Positions 17,901 through 27,215 of a DNA stretch of 64,000 nt are shown one piece after another. The notes beneath the pieces were generated by a model. The model worked only from the letters and a program-made list of their open reading frames with translations, had not been told where the DNA came from and did no database searches. The position numbers and the translations under genes were made by a program. Within the stretch, counting starts at the first letter, position 1, and each line of letters begins with the position of its first letter. Origin of the DNA: UBA7446 sp965656545 (GTDB lineage Bacteria; Bacteroidota; Bacteroidia; Flavobacteriales; Flavobacteriaceae); the NCBI GenBank assembly GCA_965656545.1, contig CBFHKZ010000006.1:1-64000 (forward strand), given 5' to 3'.

Positions 17901-20375
17901 TTATTTCTTTTTGGTACGCTTTTTCTTCTTGGGCTTTTGTTTCTCAAGATAAGACATCGCCTGAGTTAGCGTCATTTCTGAAACGTCAATCGTTTTTTGA
18001 AGTTCGACTTTTTGCTTGCCTTTGATGATGTTGTGTCTACCCCAGCGTGCTTTTTCAACTCGTACGCCTTCATCCTCCCAATTGTGAACAATGCGTTCTG
18101 CTTCTTTTTTCTTCTTGTCCTCAATTAATTGGGCAATATCTGCCGCTGTCAAATTATCGTAATCGTATTTTTTTGAAACATTGACAAACCAGCCATTCCA
18201 TTTGATAAAAGGACCAAATCGTCCAACGCCTTTGGTGACCGGGAGTTCTTCGTAAGTAGCAATGGGGGCATCGGCAATGCGCTTTTCCTCAATGTATTCA
18301 ATGGCTTCGTCAAGCGTGGTTGTCAACGGATTTTTTCCTTTTGGCAGTGAAATAAATGTTTTTCCATGACGCACATAAGGGCCGTAACGCCCATTGTTAA
18401 CCTCAACAGCTTCGGCATCAAATTCACCCAAATGCAAGGGGAGTTTAAATAAGTCCAACGCCTCCTCAAAAGTAATTTTTGTCAATTGCTGATCGGGGTG
18501 CAAACTGGCAAACAGGGGTTTTTCCTCCTCTTCAGCAGTCCCTATTTGAGCCATGGCACCAAACTTCCCTAAACGAACACTAAGCTGGCGTCCCGTTTTT
18601 GGGTCAACGCCTAATATGCGTTCGCCTATTTCGCGCTGTGCATTTTCCTTAACATCTTCAACAACAGGATGAAAATCTTTATAAAATGATTTCATCATGC
18701 TTTTCCAATCTTCATTGCCAAGTGCAATTGAGTCAAAACTTTGCTCCACTTCAGCAGTAAAATTATAGTCAATAACACGCGGGAAATTCTTTACCAAAAA
18801 GTCATTGACCAGCATCCCTACGTCAGTAGGAACCAATTTACCCTTTTCCGAACCAACACGTTCGCTGAGTATTTCTTTTTTAATGTCGTTTTGTGTCAAA
18901 ACCAGTTGGGTGAATTTTCTCTCATCGCCCTCAACAGTTCCTTTTTCAATGTATTTACGATTAATAATCGTTGTAATTGTCGGCGCATAGGTCGAAGGAC
19001 GACCGATACCCAGTTCTTCCAAACGCTTTACAAGAGAAGCCTCTGTGTAACGAGCCGGAGGTCTGGTAAATCTTTCCGTCGCCGTGATGGTTTTGACGTC
19101 TAACTGCTCACCTTGCGTTACTTTTGGCAACAAGCCTTCTTGCGCATCTTCCTCTTCGTCTTTCCCTTCAAAATACACCTTAAGAAACCCTTCAAAAGTA
19201 ACCACTTCGCCACGAGCGGTAAATTTCTTATCGTGCTTGTCGGCATTAATCTGAATAACGGTGCGTTCCAATTTGGCATCGCTCATTTGAGAAGCTACGG
19301 TTCTTTTCCATATCAACTCATACAGTCGCTGCTCATCTGGTGCAGCATCAACACGCATTCTAGCAAGTTTGGTTGGGCGTATGGCCTCGTGCGCCTCTTG
19401 CGCGCCCTTATTTTTTGTTTTAAACACACGTGTTTGTGCGTATTCGGGCCCATACGAATTGGTGATGACCTCGCGAGCCTCGTTTAGGGCTTGCTTAGAA
19501 AGGTTAACACTGTCTGTTCGCATATAGGTGATGTACCCTGCCTCGTACAAACGCTGTGCATTTGACATGGTTCTACTTACCGAAAAACCAAGTTTTCGAG
19601 AAGCTTCCTGTTGTAAGGTCGAGGTGGTAAAAGGTGCCGTTGGCGATTTACGCGCTGGCTTTTTTTCCAAATTTGACACTGTAAAAGCAGCACCGATGTT
19701 TTGTGATAAAAAGGCATTTGCCTCCTCCGCAGTTTCGTAAGTAGCAGCAGAAGATGCTTTGATGGCTTTTCCTGAATTTGTAAGAAAAATAGCCTGAATT
19801 TTATACGATGCTTTAGGGGTGAAGGCTTCTATTTCTCGTTCGCGTTCCACAATGATCCGAACCGAAACCGATTGAACACGACCTGCAGAAAGCCCTCCTT
19901 TTACCTTGCGCCAAAGTATGGGCGAAAGTTCGTAACCCACCAATCGGTCTAAGACACGACGCGCTTGTTGTGCATCTACCAAATGCTGATTGATGGATCT
20001 TGGGTGTTTGATGGCATTCTGAATGGCATCCTTTGTAATTTCGTGAAAAACAATGCGTTTGGTACTCTGTTGATTTAAGTCGAGTTGTTGTGCCAAGTGC
20101 CAAGCAATGGCTTCTCCTTCTCGGTCTTCATCACTAGCCAACCAAATGGTTTCTGCTTTTTTAGCCAATGTGCGTAGCTCGCGCACTACCTTTTTCTTGT
20201 CGTCGTTAACAATATAGTTTGGACTAAAGTCGCCCGTAACATCTACCCCCAACTCTTTTGCAGGAAGATCTGAGATGTGCCCATAGCTCGACACAACTTT
20301 AAATTTATCCCCTAAAAACTTTTCAATTGTTTTAGCTTTTGCAGGTGACTCAACGATGACTAAATTTTTGGACAT
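17901..20375 (-). CDS. topA: DNA topoisomerase I (type IA)
   Basis: Relaxes negatively supercoiled DNA. At 824 residues it has the TOPRIM domain at the N-terminus (LVIVESPAKAKTIEKFLG; SDEDREGEAIAWH at 81-93) and the active-site segment YITYMRTDSVNLS, with the catalytic Tyr at about 284. The C-terminal region has several topoisomerase C-terminal repeats (GRYGPYVRHG, GRFGPFIKWNG, ARWGRHNI) in place of zinc fingers, and a lysine-rich tail. The ATG is 17-24 bases after a TACTTTTG promoter element. The next gene follows after 2 bases. Confidence 0.97.
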   Translation of the reverse strand: MSKNLVIVESPAKAKTIEKFLGDKFKVVSSYGHISDLPAKELGVDVTGDFSPNYIVNDDKKKVVRELRTLAKKAETIWLASDEDREGEAIAWHLAQQLDLNQQSTKRIVFHEITKDAIQNAIKHPRSINQHLVDAQQARRVLDRLVGYELSPILWRKVKGGLSAGRVQSVSVRIIVEREREIEAFTPKASYKIQAIFLTNSGKAIKASSAATYETAEEANAFLSQNIGAAFTVSNLEKKPARKSPTAPFTTSTLQQEASRKLGFSVSRTMSNAQRLYEAGYITYMRTDSVNLSKQALNEAREVITNSYGPEYAQTRVFKTKNKGAQEAHEAIRPTKLARMRVDAAPDEQRLYELIWKRTVASQMSDAKLERTVIQINADKHDKKFTARGEVVTFEGFLKVYFEGKDEEEDAQEGLLPKVTQGEQLDVKTITATERFTRPPARYTEASLVKRLEELGIGRPSTYAPTITTIINRKYIEKGTVEGDERKFTQLVLTQNDIKKEILSERVGSEKGKLVPTDVGMLVNDFLVKNFPRVIDYNFTAEVEQSFDSIALGNEDWKSMMKSFYKDFHPVVEDVKENAQREIGERILGVDPKTGRQLSVRLGKFGAMAQIGTAEEEEKPLFASLHPDQQLTKITFEEALDLFKLPLHLGEFDAEAVEVNNGRYGPYVRHGKTFISLPKGKNPLTTTLDEAIEYIEEKRIADAPIATYEELPVTKGVGRFGPFIKWNGWFVNVSKKYDYDNLTAADIAQLIEDKKKKEAERIVHNWEDEGVRVEKARWGRHNIIKGKQKVELQKTIDVSEMTLTQAMSYLEKQKPKKKKRTKKK

Positions 20376-20391
20376 AGATAAATATTGAAGA

Positions 20392-20399
20392 CAAAAGTA
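20392..20399 (-). promoter_or_regulatory. Bacteroidota -7 promoter element (TACTTTTG) for topA
   Basis: On the minus strand TACTTTTG fits TAnnTTTG and lies 16 bases before the topA ATG, giving a short leader. A clear -33 TTTG was not found. Confidence 0.5.
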
Positions 20400-20493
20400 G
20401 AAGAATTTATGATTTATAAGTTAGCCTTGGTGCATAATTAAGTTAAAGAAACCGTATTCCAACAGGTTTAAAAACTGCTGAAAAAAATAATAG

Positions 20494-20501
20494 TATTTTT
20501 G
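20494..20501 (+). promoter_or_regulatory. Bacteroidota -7 promoter element (TATTTTTG) for the SulP gene
   Basis: TATTTTTG fits TAnnTTTG. It overlaps the first possible TTG start of the SulP frame (20499), which argues for a downstream start codon. Confidence 0.5.
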
Positions 20502-20525
20502 CATATCCTTAATACATATAGTCCT

Positions 20526-22226
20526 TTGACCAAAAAAACCCGCTTTTTATCAAACTTAGGCAGACCGACTTTTATTGACTTAAAATCGGGAATTACGGTT
20601 GGCATTATTATTATTCCACAAGCCATGGCTTATGCAACTTTGGCTGGTCTTCCAGCGCAACATGGTTTGTATGCTGCATTTATTCCCGTACTGTTGTATG
20701 GGTTGTTTGGAAGTTCTCGCTACTTGAGCGTAGGCCCTGCGGCTTTAGACTCCATGCTGGTTGCCGCTTTTCTACTTTCGCTCAAGCTTACTAATCTCGC
20801 AGATTACATACAATCGGCCATCTTATTGACTTTTATGGTAGGGATAATTCAATTTCTATTAGGTCTTCTGAAAATGGGGTTTGTAATCCAGTTTTTGTCT
20901 AAACCCGTAGTCAGTGGTTTTACAAATGCTGCTGTTCTGCTCATTGGGGTAAGTCAATTGGCTCCCCTTTTGGGACTTGAATCCTTGCGGATGCCCGCGG
21001 AACAATTAAGCAATTCGTTTGGTGTCATATTTATTACAACTGCAATTGGAATAAGTGCCTTACTTGCGCTAGCGCTAGCAAAACGATATGCCCCAAAAAT
21101 ACCCATTGCACTTATTGTGGTTCTCTTGGCCACAGTTGCCAGCGCATATTTTAAATGGGACGAGATTGGAGTACGCGAGATAGGCCGCATTCCTAGCGGA
21201 CTGCCTTCTCTATCTTTTCATGTTTTTGATGTATTGCTGATGAAAGATTTACTGCCCTTTGCTGCTGCCTTAGCTATCTTAGGGTTCTTGAGTTCCATGA
21301 CCATCATTAAAGCTACCGAAAGCAAAACAAGTATTATCGAAAGTAATCCAAATAAGGAGCTTCGTGCTTTAGGCCTCGCCAACATCACCGGTTCGTTTTT
21401 TCAGTCTTACGTTGCCAGTGCAAGTTTTTCCAGATCAGCTATTTTACTTGGCAGCACTGTACGCTCTCGTTGGGCCTCAATTTTTAGCGCCTTGTTGGTC
21501 GGAATTTCTTTATTTGTACTCACTCCTTTTTTTACGCATATGCCAATTGCTGTATTGGCTGCAATTGTAATTTTTTCGCTACTCAAACTCTTTAGCCTTC
21601 ATTACCCCAAAACACTTTGGAAACAATCCAAAGCTGAGTTTTTGGTGTTTATGACTACGTTCATATTAACGCTTTCTGTAGGCATAATTGAGGGGCTGGT
21701 CCTAGGGATTCTCAGCTCTTTGGTTGTTTGGGTGGCACATAGCGTACAGCCGCATTATGCCATATTAGGTCAAATCAAGAACACCCAATACTATAAAAAC
21801 GTAAAACGATTTAGTGAAGACATTGAAGAAGAGGCGTCGCTTTTACTCTTTCGATTTGATGCCCCTGTTTTTTTTGCAAACAAGGACTACTTTAACAAAA
21901 CGCTTATGGAAGAGGTTAATAAAAAAGGGCCTGCGCTAAAAGAAGTAGTTTTGATTTCCAGGGCGATTAGCTATTTAGATAGTTCTTCTGTTGAATTACT
22001 CCACCATATTTTAGATCAATTAAGTAAAAAGGGAGTTGGTTTTAGTGTAGCTGGAGCTATAGGGCCTACTCGTGATGCCATGAAACGCTCTGGGCTTATG
22101 GATCGAATTGGAGTAGATAGGTTTTTTGCCAAAACAGCAGATGCTGTAGCCTACCTAAACGGAACCTCAGCTGCAACAGAACACACTGAAAATATCGCAA
22201 CGCAGACAAATCAACTAAATTCGTAG
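20526..22226 (+). CDS. SulP family inorganic anion transporter with STAS domain
   Basis: Inner-membrane transporter for sulfate, bicarbonate or a similar anion; the substrate cannot be fixed. Length is 566 residues from the TTG at 20526. The SulP signature follows (SGITVGIIIIPQAMAYATLAGLPAQHGLYAAF), then about 12 membrane segments, then a cytoplasmic STAS domain (FRFDAPVFFANKDYF, ISRAISYLDSSSVELL). No ATG precedes the conserved region. A TTG at 20499 is also in frame but lies inside a promoter-like element, so I prefer 20526. The following YeeE/YedE genes suggest a sulfur-related neighbourhood. Confidence 0.88.
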   Translation: MTKKTRFLSNLGRPTFIDLKSGITVGIIIIPQAMAYATLAGLPAQHGLYAAFIPVLLYGLFGSSRYLSVGPAALDSMLVAAFLLSLKLTNLADYIQSAILLTFMVGIIQFLLGLLKMGFVIQFLSKPVVSGFTNAAVLLIGVSQLAPLLGLESLRMPAEQLSNSFGVIFITTAIGISALLALALAKRYAPKIPIALIVVLLATVASAYFKWDEIGVREIGRIPSGLPSLSFHVFDVLLMKDLLPFAAALAILGFLSSMTIIKATESKTSIIESNPNKELRALGLANITGSFFQSYVASASFSRSAILLGSTVRSRWASIFSALLVGISLFVLTPFFTHMPIAVLAAIVIFSLLKLFSLHYPKTLWKQSKAEFLVFMTTFILTLSVGIIEGLVLGILSSLVVWVAHSVQPHYAILGQIKNTQYYKNVKRFSEDIEEEASLLLFRFDAPVFFANKDYFNKTLMEEVNKKGPALKEVVLISRAISYLDSSSVELLHHILDQLSKKGVGFSVAGAIGPTRDAMKRSGLMDRIGVDRFFAKTADAVAYLNGTSAATEHTENIATQTNQLNS

Positions 22227-22231
22227 GTTTG
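22224..22231 (+). promoter_or_regulatory. Possible -7 element (TAGGTTTG) upstream of the YeeE/YedE pair
   Basis: TAGGTTTG fits TAnnTTTG. It overlaps the SulP stop and would give a leader of about 95 nt, which contains a small hairpin (ACGCC/GGCGT at 22238-22252). No -33 element is clear. Confidence 0.35.
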
Positions 22232-22330
22232 CAGCGCACGCCAGTTAGGCGTTGTTCATGTTTGCTGCTATCATGTGCATTGAAGAAAAAATTAAAAATC
22301 TAAAAAACAGCACCAAACCAATTAATTATT

Positions 22331-22888
22331 ATGAATTTACTTTTAGAACCATGGCCCTGGTATATTGGGGGTCCGGCCATCGCAGCAGTGCTTTTTTTGC
22401 TGCTGTTTAGCGAAAAACGCTTTGGTATGTCAACCAATCTTAAAACCATGTGTTCCATGGCAGGTGCTGGAAAAAATATTCCTTTTTTTGCTGGCGACTG
22501 GAAAGCAAACCGTTGGGGGCTAGTGGTTGCCTTAGGTGCTGCTGCAGGTGGGTTTATAGCGTCAACTTTTTTAACAGATGGATCTGTTGGAAATATCCAT
22601 GAGGATGTGGTAAATAACCTAAATCAAATGGGAATTACAGGAACAGGAGTTGACTTTATGCCGCAAGCGCTATTTGGTATAGAAGCCCTTACAGAACCTA
22701 AAGTTCTGGTGTTATTGGCACTCGGTGGTTTTTTAATTGGTTTCGGAACGCGTTATGCAGGCGGATGTACTTCTGGGCATGCGATCTCAGGGCTTAGCGA
22801 CTTGCAGTGGCCATCCCTCGTTGCGGTTATCGGATTCTTTATTGGTGGACTTCTTATGAACCATCTCATTTTACCTTACATATTATGA
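22331..22888 (+). CDS. YeeE/YedE family membrane protein (first half)
   Basis: A 185-residue integral membrane protein with about five hydrophobic segments. The core GFLIGFGTRYAGGCTSGHAISGLS (residues about 135-158) is the YeeE/YedE signature with its conserved Cys. The family, which includes TsuA, is implicated in thiosulfate or other sulfur compound uptake. In Bacteroidota the transporter is often split into two genes, as here: the ATGA overlap with the next gene points to translational coupling and a two-subunit channel. The SulP transporter lies just upstream. Confidence 0.88.
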   Translation: MNLLLEPWPWYIGGPAIAAVLFLLLFSEKRFGMSTNLKTMCSMAGAGKNIPFFAGDWKANRWGLVVALGAAAGGFIASTFLTDGSVGNIHEDVVNNLNQMGITGTGVDFMPQALFGIEALTEPKVLVLLALGGFLIGFGTRYAGGCTSGHAISGLSDLQWPSLVAVIGFFIGGLLMNHLILPYIL

Positions 22889-23301
22889 AACGAACCATAT
22901 TATATTTTAGCATTGGCATTTTATTTGGCATAACCATGATTAAATCTGAAGCCGCTTCATGGTTCCGGATTTATGAAATGTTTCAGTTTAAGTCTTTCCA
23001 CATGTATGGAATTATTGGTGCTGCTGTTGCGCTGGGGATTGTGATTACACAACTGATAAAGCGCAATAAATTGCGGTCGTTTTTTGGAACTGAAATTCAA
23101 ATTGCGCCTAAACCAAAACTCGTAAAGGCATCCCTTTATGGCGGAATCATTTTCGGATTGGGCTGGGCACTTACAGGCGCCTGCCCGGGACCTATTTATG
23201 TGCTGATCGGCGCAGGTTATCTGCCGCTGCTTGTAGTTTTTGTGTTTGCACTTCTGGGCACATATTGTTACGGCTTACTAAAACCGAGACTGCCCCACTA
23301 A
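22885..23301 (+). CDS. YeeE/YedE family membrane protein (second half, DUF6691-type)
   Basis: A 138-residue membrane protein with four hydrophobic segments and the second signature GLGWALTGACPGPIYVLIGAG, whose Cys matches that of the first subunit. The frame is open further upstream, but the ATG at 22885 overlaps the previous stop as ATGA and gives the normal family start (MKRTILYFSIGILFGI). It likely pairs with the upstream subunit to import a sulfur compound; this is inferred from family membership. Confidence 0.88.
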   Translation: MKRTILYFSIGILFGITMIKSEAASWFRIYEMFQFKSFHMYGIIGAAVALGIVITQLIKRNKLRSFFGTEIQIAPKPKLVKASLYGGIIFGLGWALTGACPGPIYVLIGAGYLPLLVVFVFALLGTYCYGLLKPRLPH

Positions 23302-23322
23302 AAACATTAACATACAACAACC

Positions 23323-23335
23323 TGACAAAATGTCA
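23323..23335 (+). promoter_or_regulatory. Palindrome TGACA-AAA-TGTCA upstream of the miaB operon
   Basis: A perfect 5-bp inverted repeat with 3-base spacer, 18 bases before the TAGTTTTG element. The 10-mer AAAATGTCAA in it occurs again upstream of groES (27572-27581). It looks like a regulator site; the operon encodes a sigma-54 activator, so autoregulation is one possibility. Confidence 0.45.
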
Positions 23336-23352
23336 ATTCCGATGATATTTTG

Positions 23353-23360
23353 TAGTTTTG
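23353..23360 (+). promoter_or_regulatory. Bacteroidota -7 promoter element (TAGTTTTG) for the miaB operon
   Basis: TAGTTTTG fits TAnnTTTG. It predicts transcription starting at about 23364, just past the first ATG (23362), and so favours the second ATG at 23380 for miaB. Confidence 0.5.
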
Positions 23361-23379
23361 TATGCTCAAAAAAAAACGC

Positions 23380-24864
23380 ATGCCTAACACGCCAGTTGTT
23401 GATACCAAAAACCCAAATGCCTATAATGGCGAGGTACTGACCGTTTCTGAAGGTTCAAAGGGCAAGGGCACAAAAAAGATGTTCATTGAATCCTACGGCT
23501 GCCAAATGAATTTTTCGGATAGTGAAATTGTTGCTTCCATATTGGGAGAGGCAGGCTATCAAACAACCAACGAGCTCAACGAAGCAGACTTAATCCTACT
23601 CAATACCTGCTCTATAAGAGACAAGGCTGAACAGACCGTTCGCAAACGTCTTACCACTTTTCAAAAAGCAAAAAAATCAAACCCCAATCTTAAAGTGGGT
23701 GTGTTGGGCTGTATGGCTGAACGCTTGAAAAGTGCTTTTTTGGAAGAAGAAAAAATTGTGGATTTGGTTGTAGGACCCGATGCCTACAAAGACCTTCCAA
23801 ACCTTGTGGCAGAAGTTGAATCAGGCAGAGACGCTGTTAACGTTATTCTCTCAAAAGAAGAAACTTACGGCGATGTGCAACCTGTGCGACTGCAGTCCAA
23901 TGGCGTAACGGCCTTTGTTTCCATAACTCGTGGTTGTGACAATATGTGTACGTTCTGCGTAGTGCCGTTTACACGTGGGCGCGAGCGAAGCCGAGACCCA
24001 AAAAGTATTTTAGCCGAGGTGAGCAATCTCGCCGAAAATGGTTTTAAAGAAGTTACCCTTCTGGGACAAAACGTCGATAGTTACCTTTGGTATGGTGGTG
24101 GTCCTAAAAAAGACTTTCAAAAAGCCAGCCCGCTACAACAAAAAACTGCCGTTCACTTTCATCACTTATTGGACTTGGTAGCACAAGCACATCCGGGAAT
24201 CCGCATACGTTTTTCAACGTCTAATCCACAAGACATGACGCGAGACGTGTTGCACATCATGGCCAAGCACCCTAACATTTGCAACTACATCCACCTCCCC
24301 GTGCAGTCTGGAAGTAATGCCGTGCTAAAAGCCATGAACCGCCAACACACACGTGAGGAATACATGGCATTAATTGACGACATAAAGCGTCTATTGCCCG
24401 ATTGTGGTATTTCCCAAGACATGATTGCAGGCTTTCCCAACGAAACGGAACAAGATCATAAAGATACGTTGAGCCTCATGGAATATGTAACCTATGATTT
24501 TGGGTTTATGTTTATGTACTCTGAGCGACCCGGCACCCCTGCTGCAAAAAAATTAGAAGACAATATTCCAGATGATGTCAAAAAGAGAAGGCTTCAGGAA
24601 ATTGTGGATCTGCAACAGAAACACGGACGCATCCGAAATGACCAACAACTAGGTAAAACGGTAGAAGTGCTTATCGAAAAAACATCTAAACGATCTGACC
24701 AGCAATGGAGCGGAAGGGCACAACAAAACACCGTTGTCGTTTTTCCAAAAGACGCTTACAAAATAGGTGATTTTGTATCGGTCAAAATTGACTCCTGCAC
24801 CTCTGCAACACTTATTGGCACTGCTGTAGGTTATGGTCCAACTCAAAAACATCATCATGGATAA
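23380..24864 (+). CDS. miaB: tRNA-2-methylthio-N6-dimethylallyladenosine synthase MiaB
   Basis: Radical-SAM methylthiotransferase that converts i6A37 to ms2i6A37 in tRNAs reading codons that begin with U. Length is 494 residues from the ATG at 23380. The N-terminal UPF0004 domain has its three cluster-binding cysteines at about 41, 77 and 111 (ESYGCQMN, LNTCSIRD, GVLGCMAE). The radical-SAM motif is RGCDNMCTFC (Cys at about 186, 190, 193), and a C-terminal TRAM domain follows. An ATG at 23362 is also in frame but lies at the predicted transcription start. It is first in a tight operon with a sigma-54 activator, lptE, a TPR protein and secG. Confidence 0.95.
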   Translation: MPNTPVVDTKNPNAYNGEVLTVSEGSKGKGTKKMFIESYGCQMNFSDSEIVASILGEAGYQTTNELNEADLILLNTCSIRDKAEQTVRKRLTTFQKAKKSNPNLKVGVLGCMAERLKSAFLEEEKIVDLVVGPDAYKDLPNLVAEVESGRDAVNVILSKEETYGDVQPVRLQSNGVTAFVSITRGCDNMCTFCVVPFTRGRERSRDPKSILAEVSNLAENGFKEVTLLGQNVDSYLWYGGGPKKDFQKASPLQQKTAVHFHHLLDLVAQAHPGIRIRFSTSNPQDMTRDVLHIMAKHPNICNYIHLPVQSGSNAVLKAMNRQHTREEYMALIDDIKRLLPDCGISQDMIAGFPNETEQDHKDTLSLMEYVTYDFGFMFMYSERPGTPAAKKLEDNIPDDVKKRRLQEIVDLQQKHGRIRNDQQLGKTVEVLIEKTSKRSDQQWSGRAQQNTVVVFPKDAYKIGDFVSVKIDSCTSATLIGTAVGYGPTQKHHHG

Positions 24865-26101
24865 TGTTCAAAATATAAAACAACGTTTTGGCATCATTGG
24901 TAATGATCCCCAACTCAATTTTGCCATTGGCAAAGCACTTCGTGTGGCGCCCACAGAAATTTCTGTCCTCATTACGGGAGAGTCTGGAGTAGGGAAAGAG
25001 ATTTTTCCACGTATCATTCATCAATTGTCGAACCGTAAACACGGAAAGTTTATCGCCGTTAACTGTGGTGCTATTCCGGAAGGAACCATAGATTCTGAAT
25101 TGTTTGGACACGAAAAAGGGGCTTTTACAGGAGCCACCCAAACGCGCAGTGGTTACTTTGAAGTGGCCGATGGTGGCACCATATTTTTGGATGAAGTTGG
25201 AGAACTTCCCCTATCTACCCAAGTAAGACTACTTCGGGTTTTGGAAAATGGTGAGTTTTTAAAAGTGGGGTCTTCAAAAGTGCAAAAAACGGATGTACGC
25301 GTGGTAGCGGCAACCAATGTGAAAATGCTTGAAGCCATTCACAAAGGAAAATTTAGAGAAGACTTATATTACAGGCTAAGTACGGTTGAAATCAACCTAC
25401 CGCCGCTCAGAGACAGAAAGAGAGATATTCACTTATTGTTTCGAAAGTTTGCTGCTGACTTTGCACAAAAATACCGCATGCCAACCGTACGCTTGGACGA
25501 CAAGGCACAGGCCTTACTTGAGCAACAGCCGTGGGCTGGAAATATCCGCCAACTGCGCAACATTGCCGAGCAGCTATCTGTTTTGGAACAAGAAAGAAAC
25601 ATCAATGCGCAGATCCTCATACAATATCTGCCTGCGTCTAGGGCAAACCTGCCTGCGGTTATTGACCAAAAAGAATCCGGTGGTGATTTTTCTTCTGAAC
25701 GTGAAATTCTATACAAGGTGCTTTTTGACATGAAAGCTGACCTCAACGATCTAAAAAAACTCACGCACGAACTCATGAATACCTCGAGTATGGATCAAGC
25801 AAAAGCCAAACACGAGGGGTTAATTGAAAAAATTTACGGAGACAAACCCAACGAAGAAGCGCCCTATCGTTTAGAAAGTGGGCATACAGCCACTCCCGTT
25901 CAACAAGATTTTAATGACAGATATGAATATGCAGAAGAGATTGAAGAGGCAGAAACCTTATCTTTACAAGACAAAGAACTAGAGCTTATCGTTAAAGCAT
26001 TGGAACGCAACAAGGGCAGAAGAAAGGCTGCAGCAGCAGAATTGGGTATTTCGGAACGCACACTCTACCGAAAGATTAAACAATTTGATTTGGATAAATA
26101 G
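24857..26101 (+). CDS. Sigma-54 dependent transcriptional activator without receiver domain
   Basis: A 414-residue enhancer-binding protein. The AAA+ domain has Walker A GESGVGKE (41-48), the GAFTGA loop that contacts sigma-54 (88-93) and Walker B GGTIFLDEVGELP (106-118). A linker of about 100 residues leads to a Fis-type helix-turn-helix at the end (LERNKGRRKAAAAELGISERTLYRKI). There is no N-terminal receiver or GAF domain, so activity must be controlled otherwise. Start: the ATG at 24857 overlaps the miaB stop; an earlier ATG (24833) lies deeper in miaB. The lptE gene starts one base after the stop. Targets are unknown, but a sigma-54 type promoter lies 1.5 kb downstream, before groES. Confidence 0.93.
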   Translation: MDNVQNIKQRFGIIGNDPQLNFAIGKALRVAPTEISVLITGESGVGKEIFPRIIHQLSNRKHGKFIAVNCGAIPEGTIDSELFGHEKGAFTGATQTRSGYFEVADGGTIFLDEVGELPLSTQVRLLRVLENGEFLKVGSSKVQKTDVRVVAATNVKMLEAIHKGKFREDLYYRLSTVEINLPPLRDRKRDIHLLFRKFAADFAQKYRMPTVRLDDKAQALLEQQPWAGNIRQLRNIAEQLSVLEQERNINAQILIQYLPASRANLPAVIDQKESGGDFSSEREILYKVLFDMKADLNDLKKLTHELMNTSSMDQAKAKHEGLIEKIYGDKPNEEAPYRLESGHTATPVQQDFNDRYEYAEEIEEAETLSLQDKELELIVKALERNKGRRKAAAAELGISERTLYRKIKQFDLDK

Positions 26102-26102
26102 T

Positions 26103-26609
26103 ATGAAAAAAAGTGTTGTTTTGATTTTTGTATTGCTTGTGGGGTGCAAGTATTATTCCTTCACGGGAGCTTCTATTCCAGAGGGTGCAGAAACCGTGCA
26201 AGTCAACTTTTTTGTAAACAATGCTGCCAATGAAGTGGGTTCCGTTTTTGAACCAGGTCTTGACCGTGATTTTACAAATGCTGTCCAAGAAATGCTGCTC
26301 AATCAAACCAACTTAGATCTGACAAATGTCAACGGGCATTTAATTTATGAAGGGGAAATTGTAGGCTATCGAGTGACTCCCATGACCGCAACAGCGCAAG
26401 AAACTGCAGCGCAAAACAGACTTACCATGAGCGTTAACGTGCGTTATTTCAACACCCTCAACGACGAAGACGACTTTGAAAAGAAATTTAGTTTCTTCTA
26501 TGATTTTGATGCTGCCACTCAAGTTCAAACAATACAAGCTGAAGCACACGAAATACTATTTGAGCGTATTACCCAAGATATTTTTAATGAATCGTTGGCA
26601 AAATGGTAA
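26103..26609 (+). CDS. lptE: LptE family LPS-assembly lipoprotein
   Basis: Outer-membrane lipoprotein of 168 residues with lipobox LLVGC (Cys about residue 15). After it comes YYSFTGASIPEGAETVQVNFFVNNA, the usual start of Bacteroidota LptE. LptE plugs LptD and helps insert lipopolysaccharide at the outer membrane. The ATG at 26103 starts one base after the activator's stop and gives a proper signal peptide; an upstream ATG at 26085 would lie inside the activator gene. The next gene overlaps its end. Confidence 0.88.
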   Translation: MKKSVVLIFVLLVGCKYYSFTGASIPEGAETVQVNFFVNNAANEVGSVFEPGLDRDFTNAVQEMLLNQTNLDLTNVNGHLIYEGEIVGYRVTPMTATAQETAAQNRLTMSVNVRYFNTLNDEDDFEKKFSFFYDFDAATQVQTIQAEAHEILFERITQDIFNESLAKW

Positions 26610-27214
26610 ACAGCGAACGTACATATTTGACAAAATTACGTGAGCAGGGACACGATGACCCAGAAGCAACGCTAAGCCGTGTAGAAACACTCATACAGCA
26701 GTATCCCTATTTTCAAGCCTTGCATCATTTGGGTTGGCAAATTGCCGAAAAACATGCCCAAAAGCAGGCACCTTCTTTTTTGGCATCCTGCGCGGTTCAT
26801 ACCAAAAACAGATTGCACTTAATCAAATCGCCCGCCGGAGAAGCAGAACGTGTCACGCTCGCGCAACAAAGTCGTGCTGCAGACGAGGTGATGTCGTTTG
26901 TGGATTGGCTACATCAAATAGATGATTCCCTGCCAAAAGAAACAAATCAAGAGCGGCTCATTGATAAATTTATCACCGATACGCCTAAAATTGGTTTGGT
27001 AAAAGATGAAAAGAAAACAGTTGACCTCACGCAAAAACAGCAATTTGACGACAAGTCGCTAATGACGGAGACCTTGGCAAAGATCTATGTCAAACAAGGG
27101 AAATTTAAAAACGCAATAAACGCCTATGAGATATTGGCATTGAAATATCCAGAAAAAAGTAGTTTATTTGCAGACCAAATTAAAGAAATTAAGAAAGCAC
27201 AAAACCAAAGTTAA
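26603..27214 (+). CDS. TPR-like protein between lptE and secG
   Basis: A soluble 203-residue protein of unknown function. The C-terminal part (TLAKIYVKQGKFKNAINAYEILALKYPEK) is a clear tetratricopeptide repeat; the N-terminal part (LSRVETLIQQYPYFQALHHLGWQIA) looks helical and related. No signal peptide is visible, so it is probably cytoplasmic. The ATG overlaps the lptE stop, and secG begins one base after its stop. From memory, this lptE-TPR-secG order recurs in flavobacteria, which suggests a role tied to envelope assembly; that is inference. Confidence 0.85.
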   Translation: MVNSERTYLTKLREQGHDDPEATLSRVETLIQQYPYFQALHHLGWQIAEKHAQKQAPSFLASCAVHTKNRLHLIKSPAGEAERVTLAQQSRAADEVMSFVDWLHQIDDSLPKETNQERLIDKFITDTPKIGLVKDEKKTVDLTQKQQFDDKSLMTETLAKIYVKQGKFKNAINAYEILALKYPEKSSLFADQIKEIKKAQNQS

Positions 27215-27215
27215 T

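Noticed and set aside
22238..22252. Hairpin ACGCC/GGCGT before the YeeE/YedE pair as a SulP terminator or riboswitch
   Set aside because: Only a 5-bp stem, no T-run and no match to a known riboswitch.
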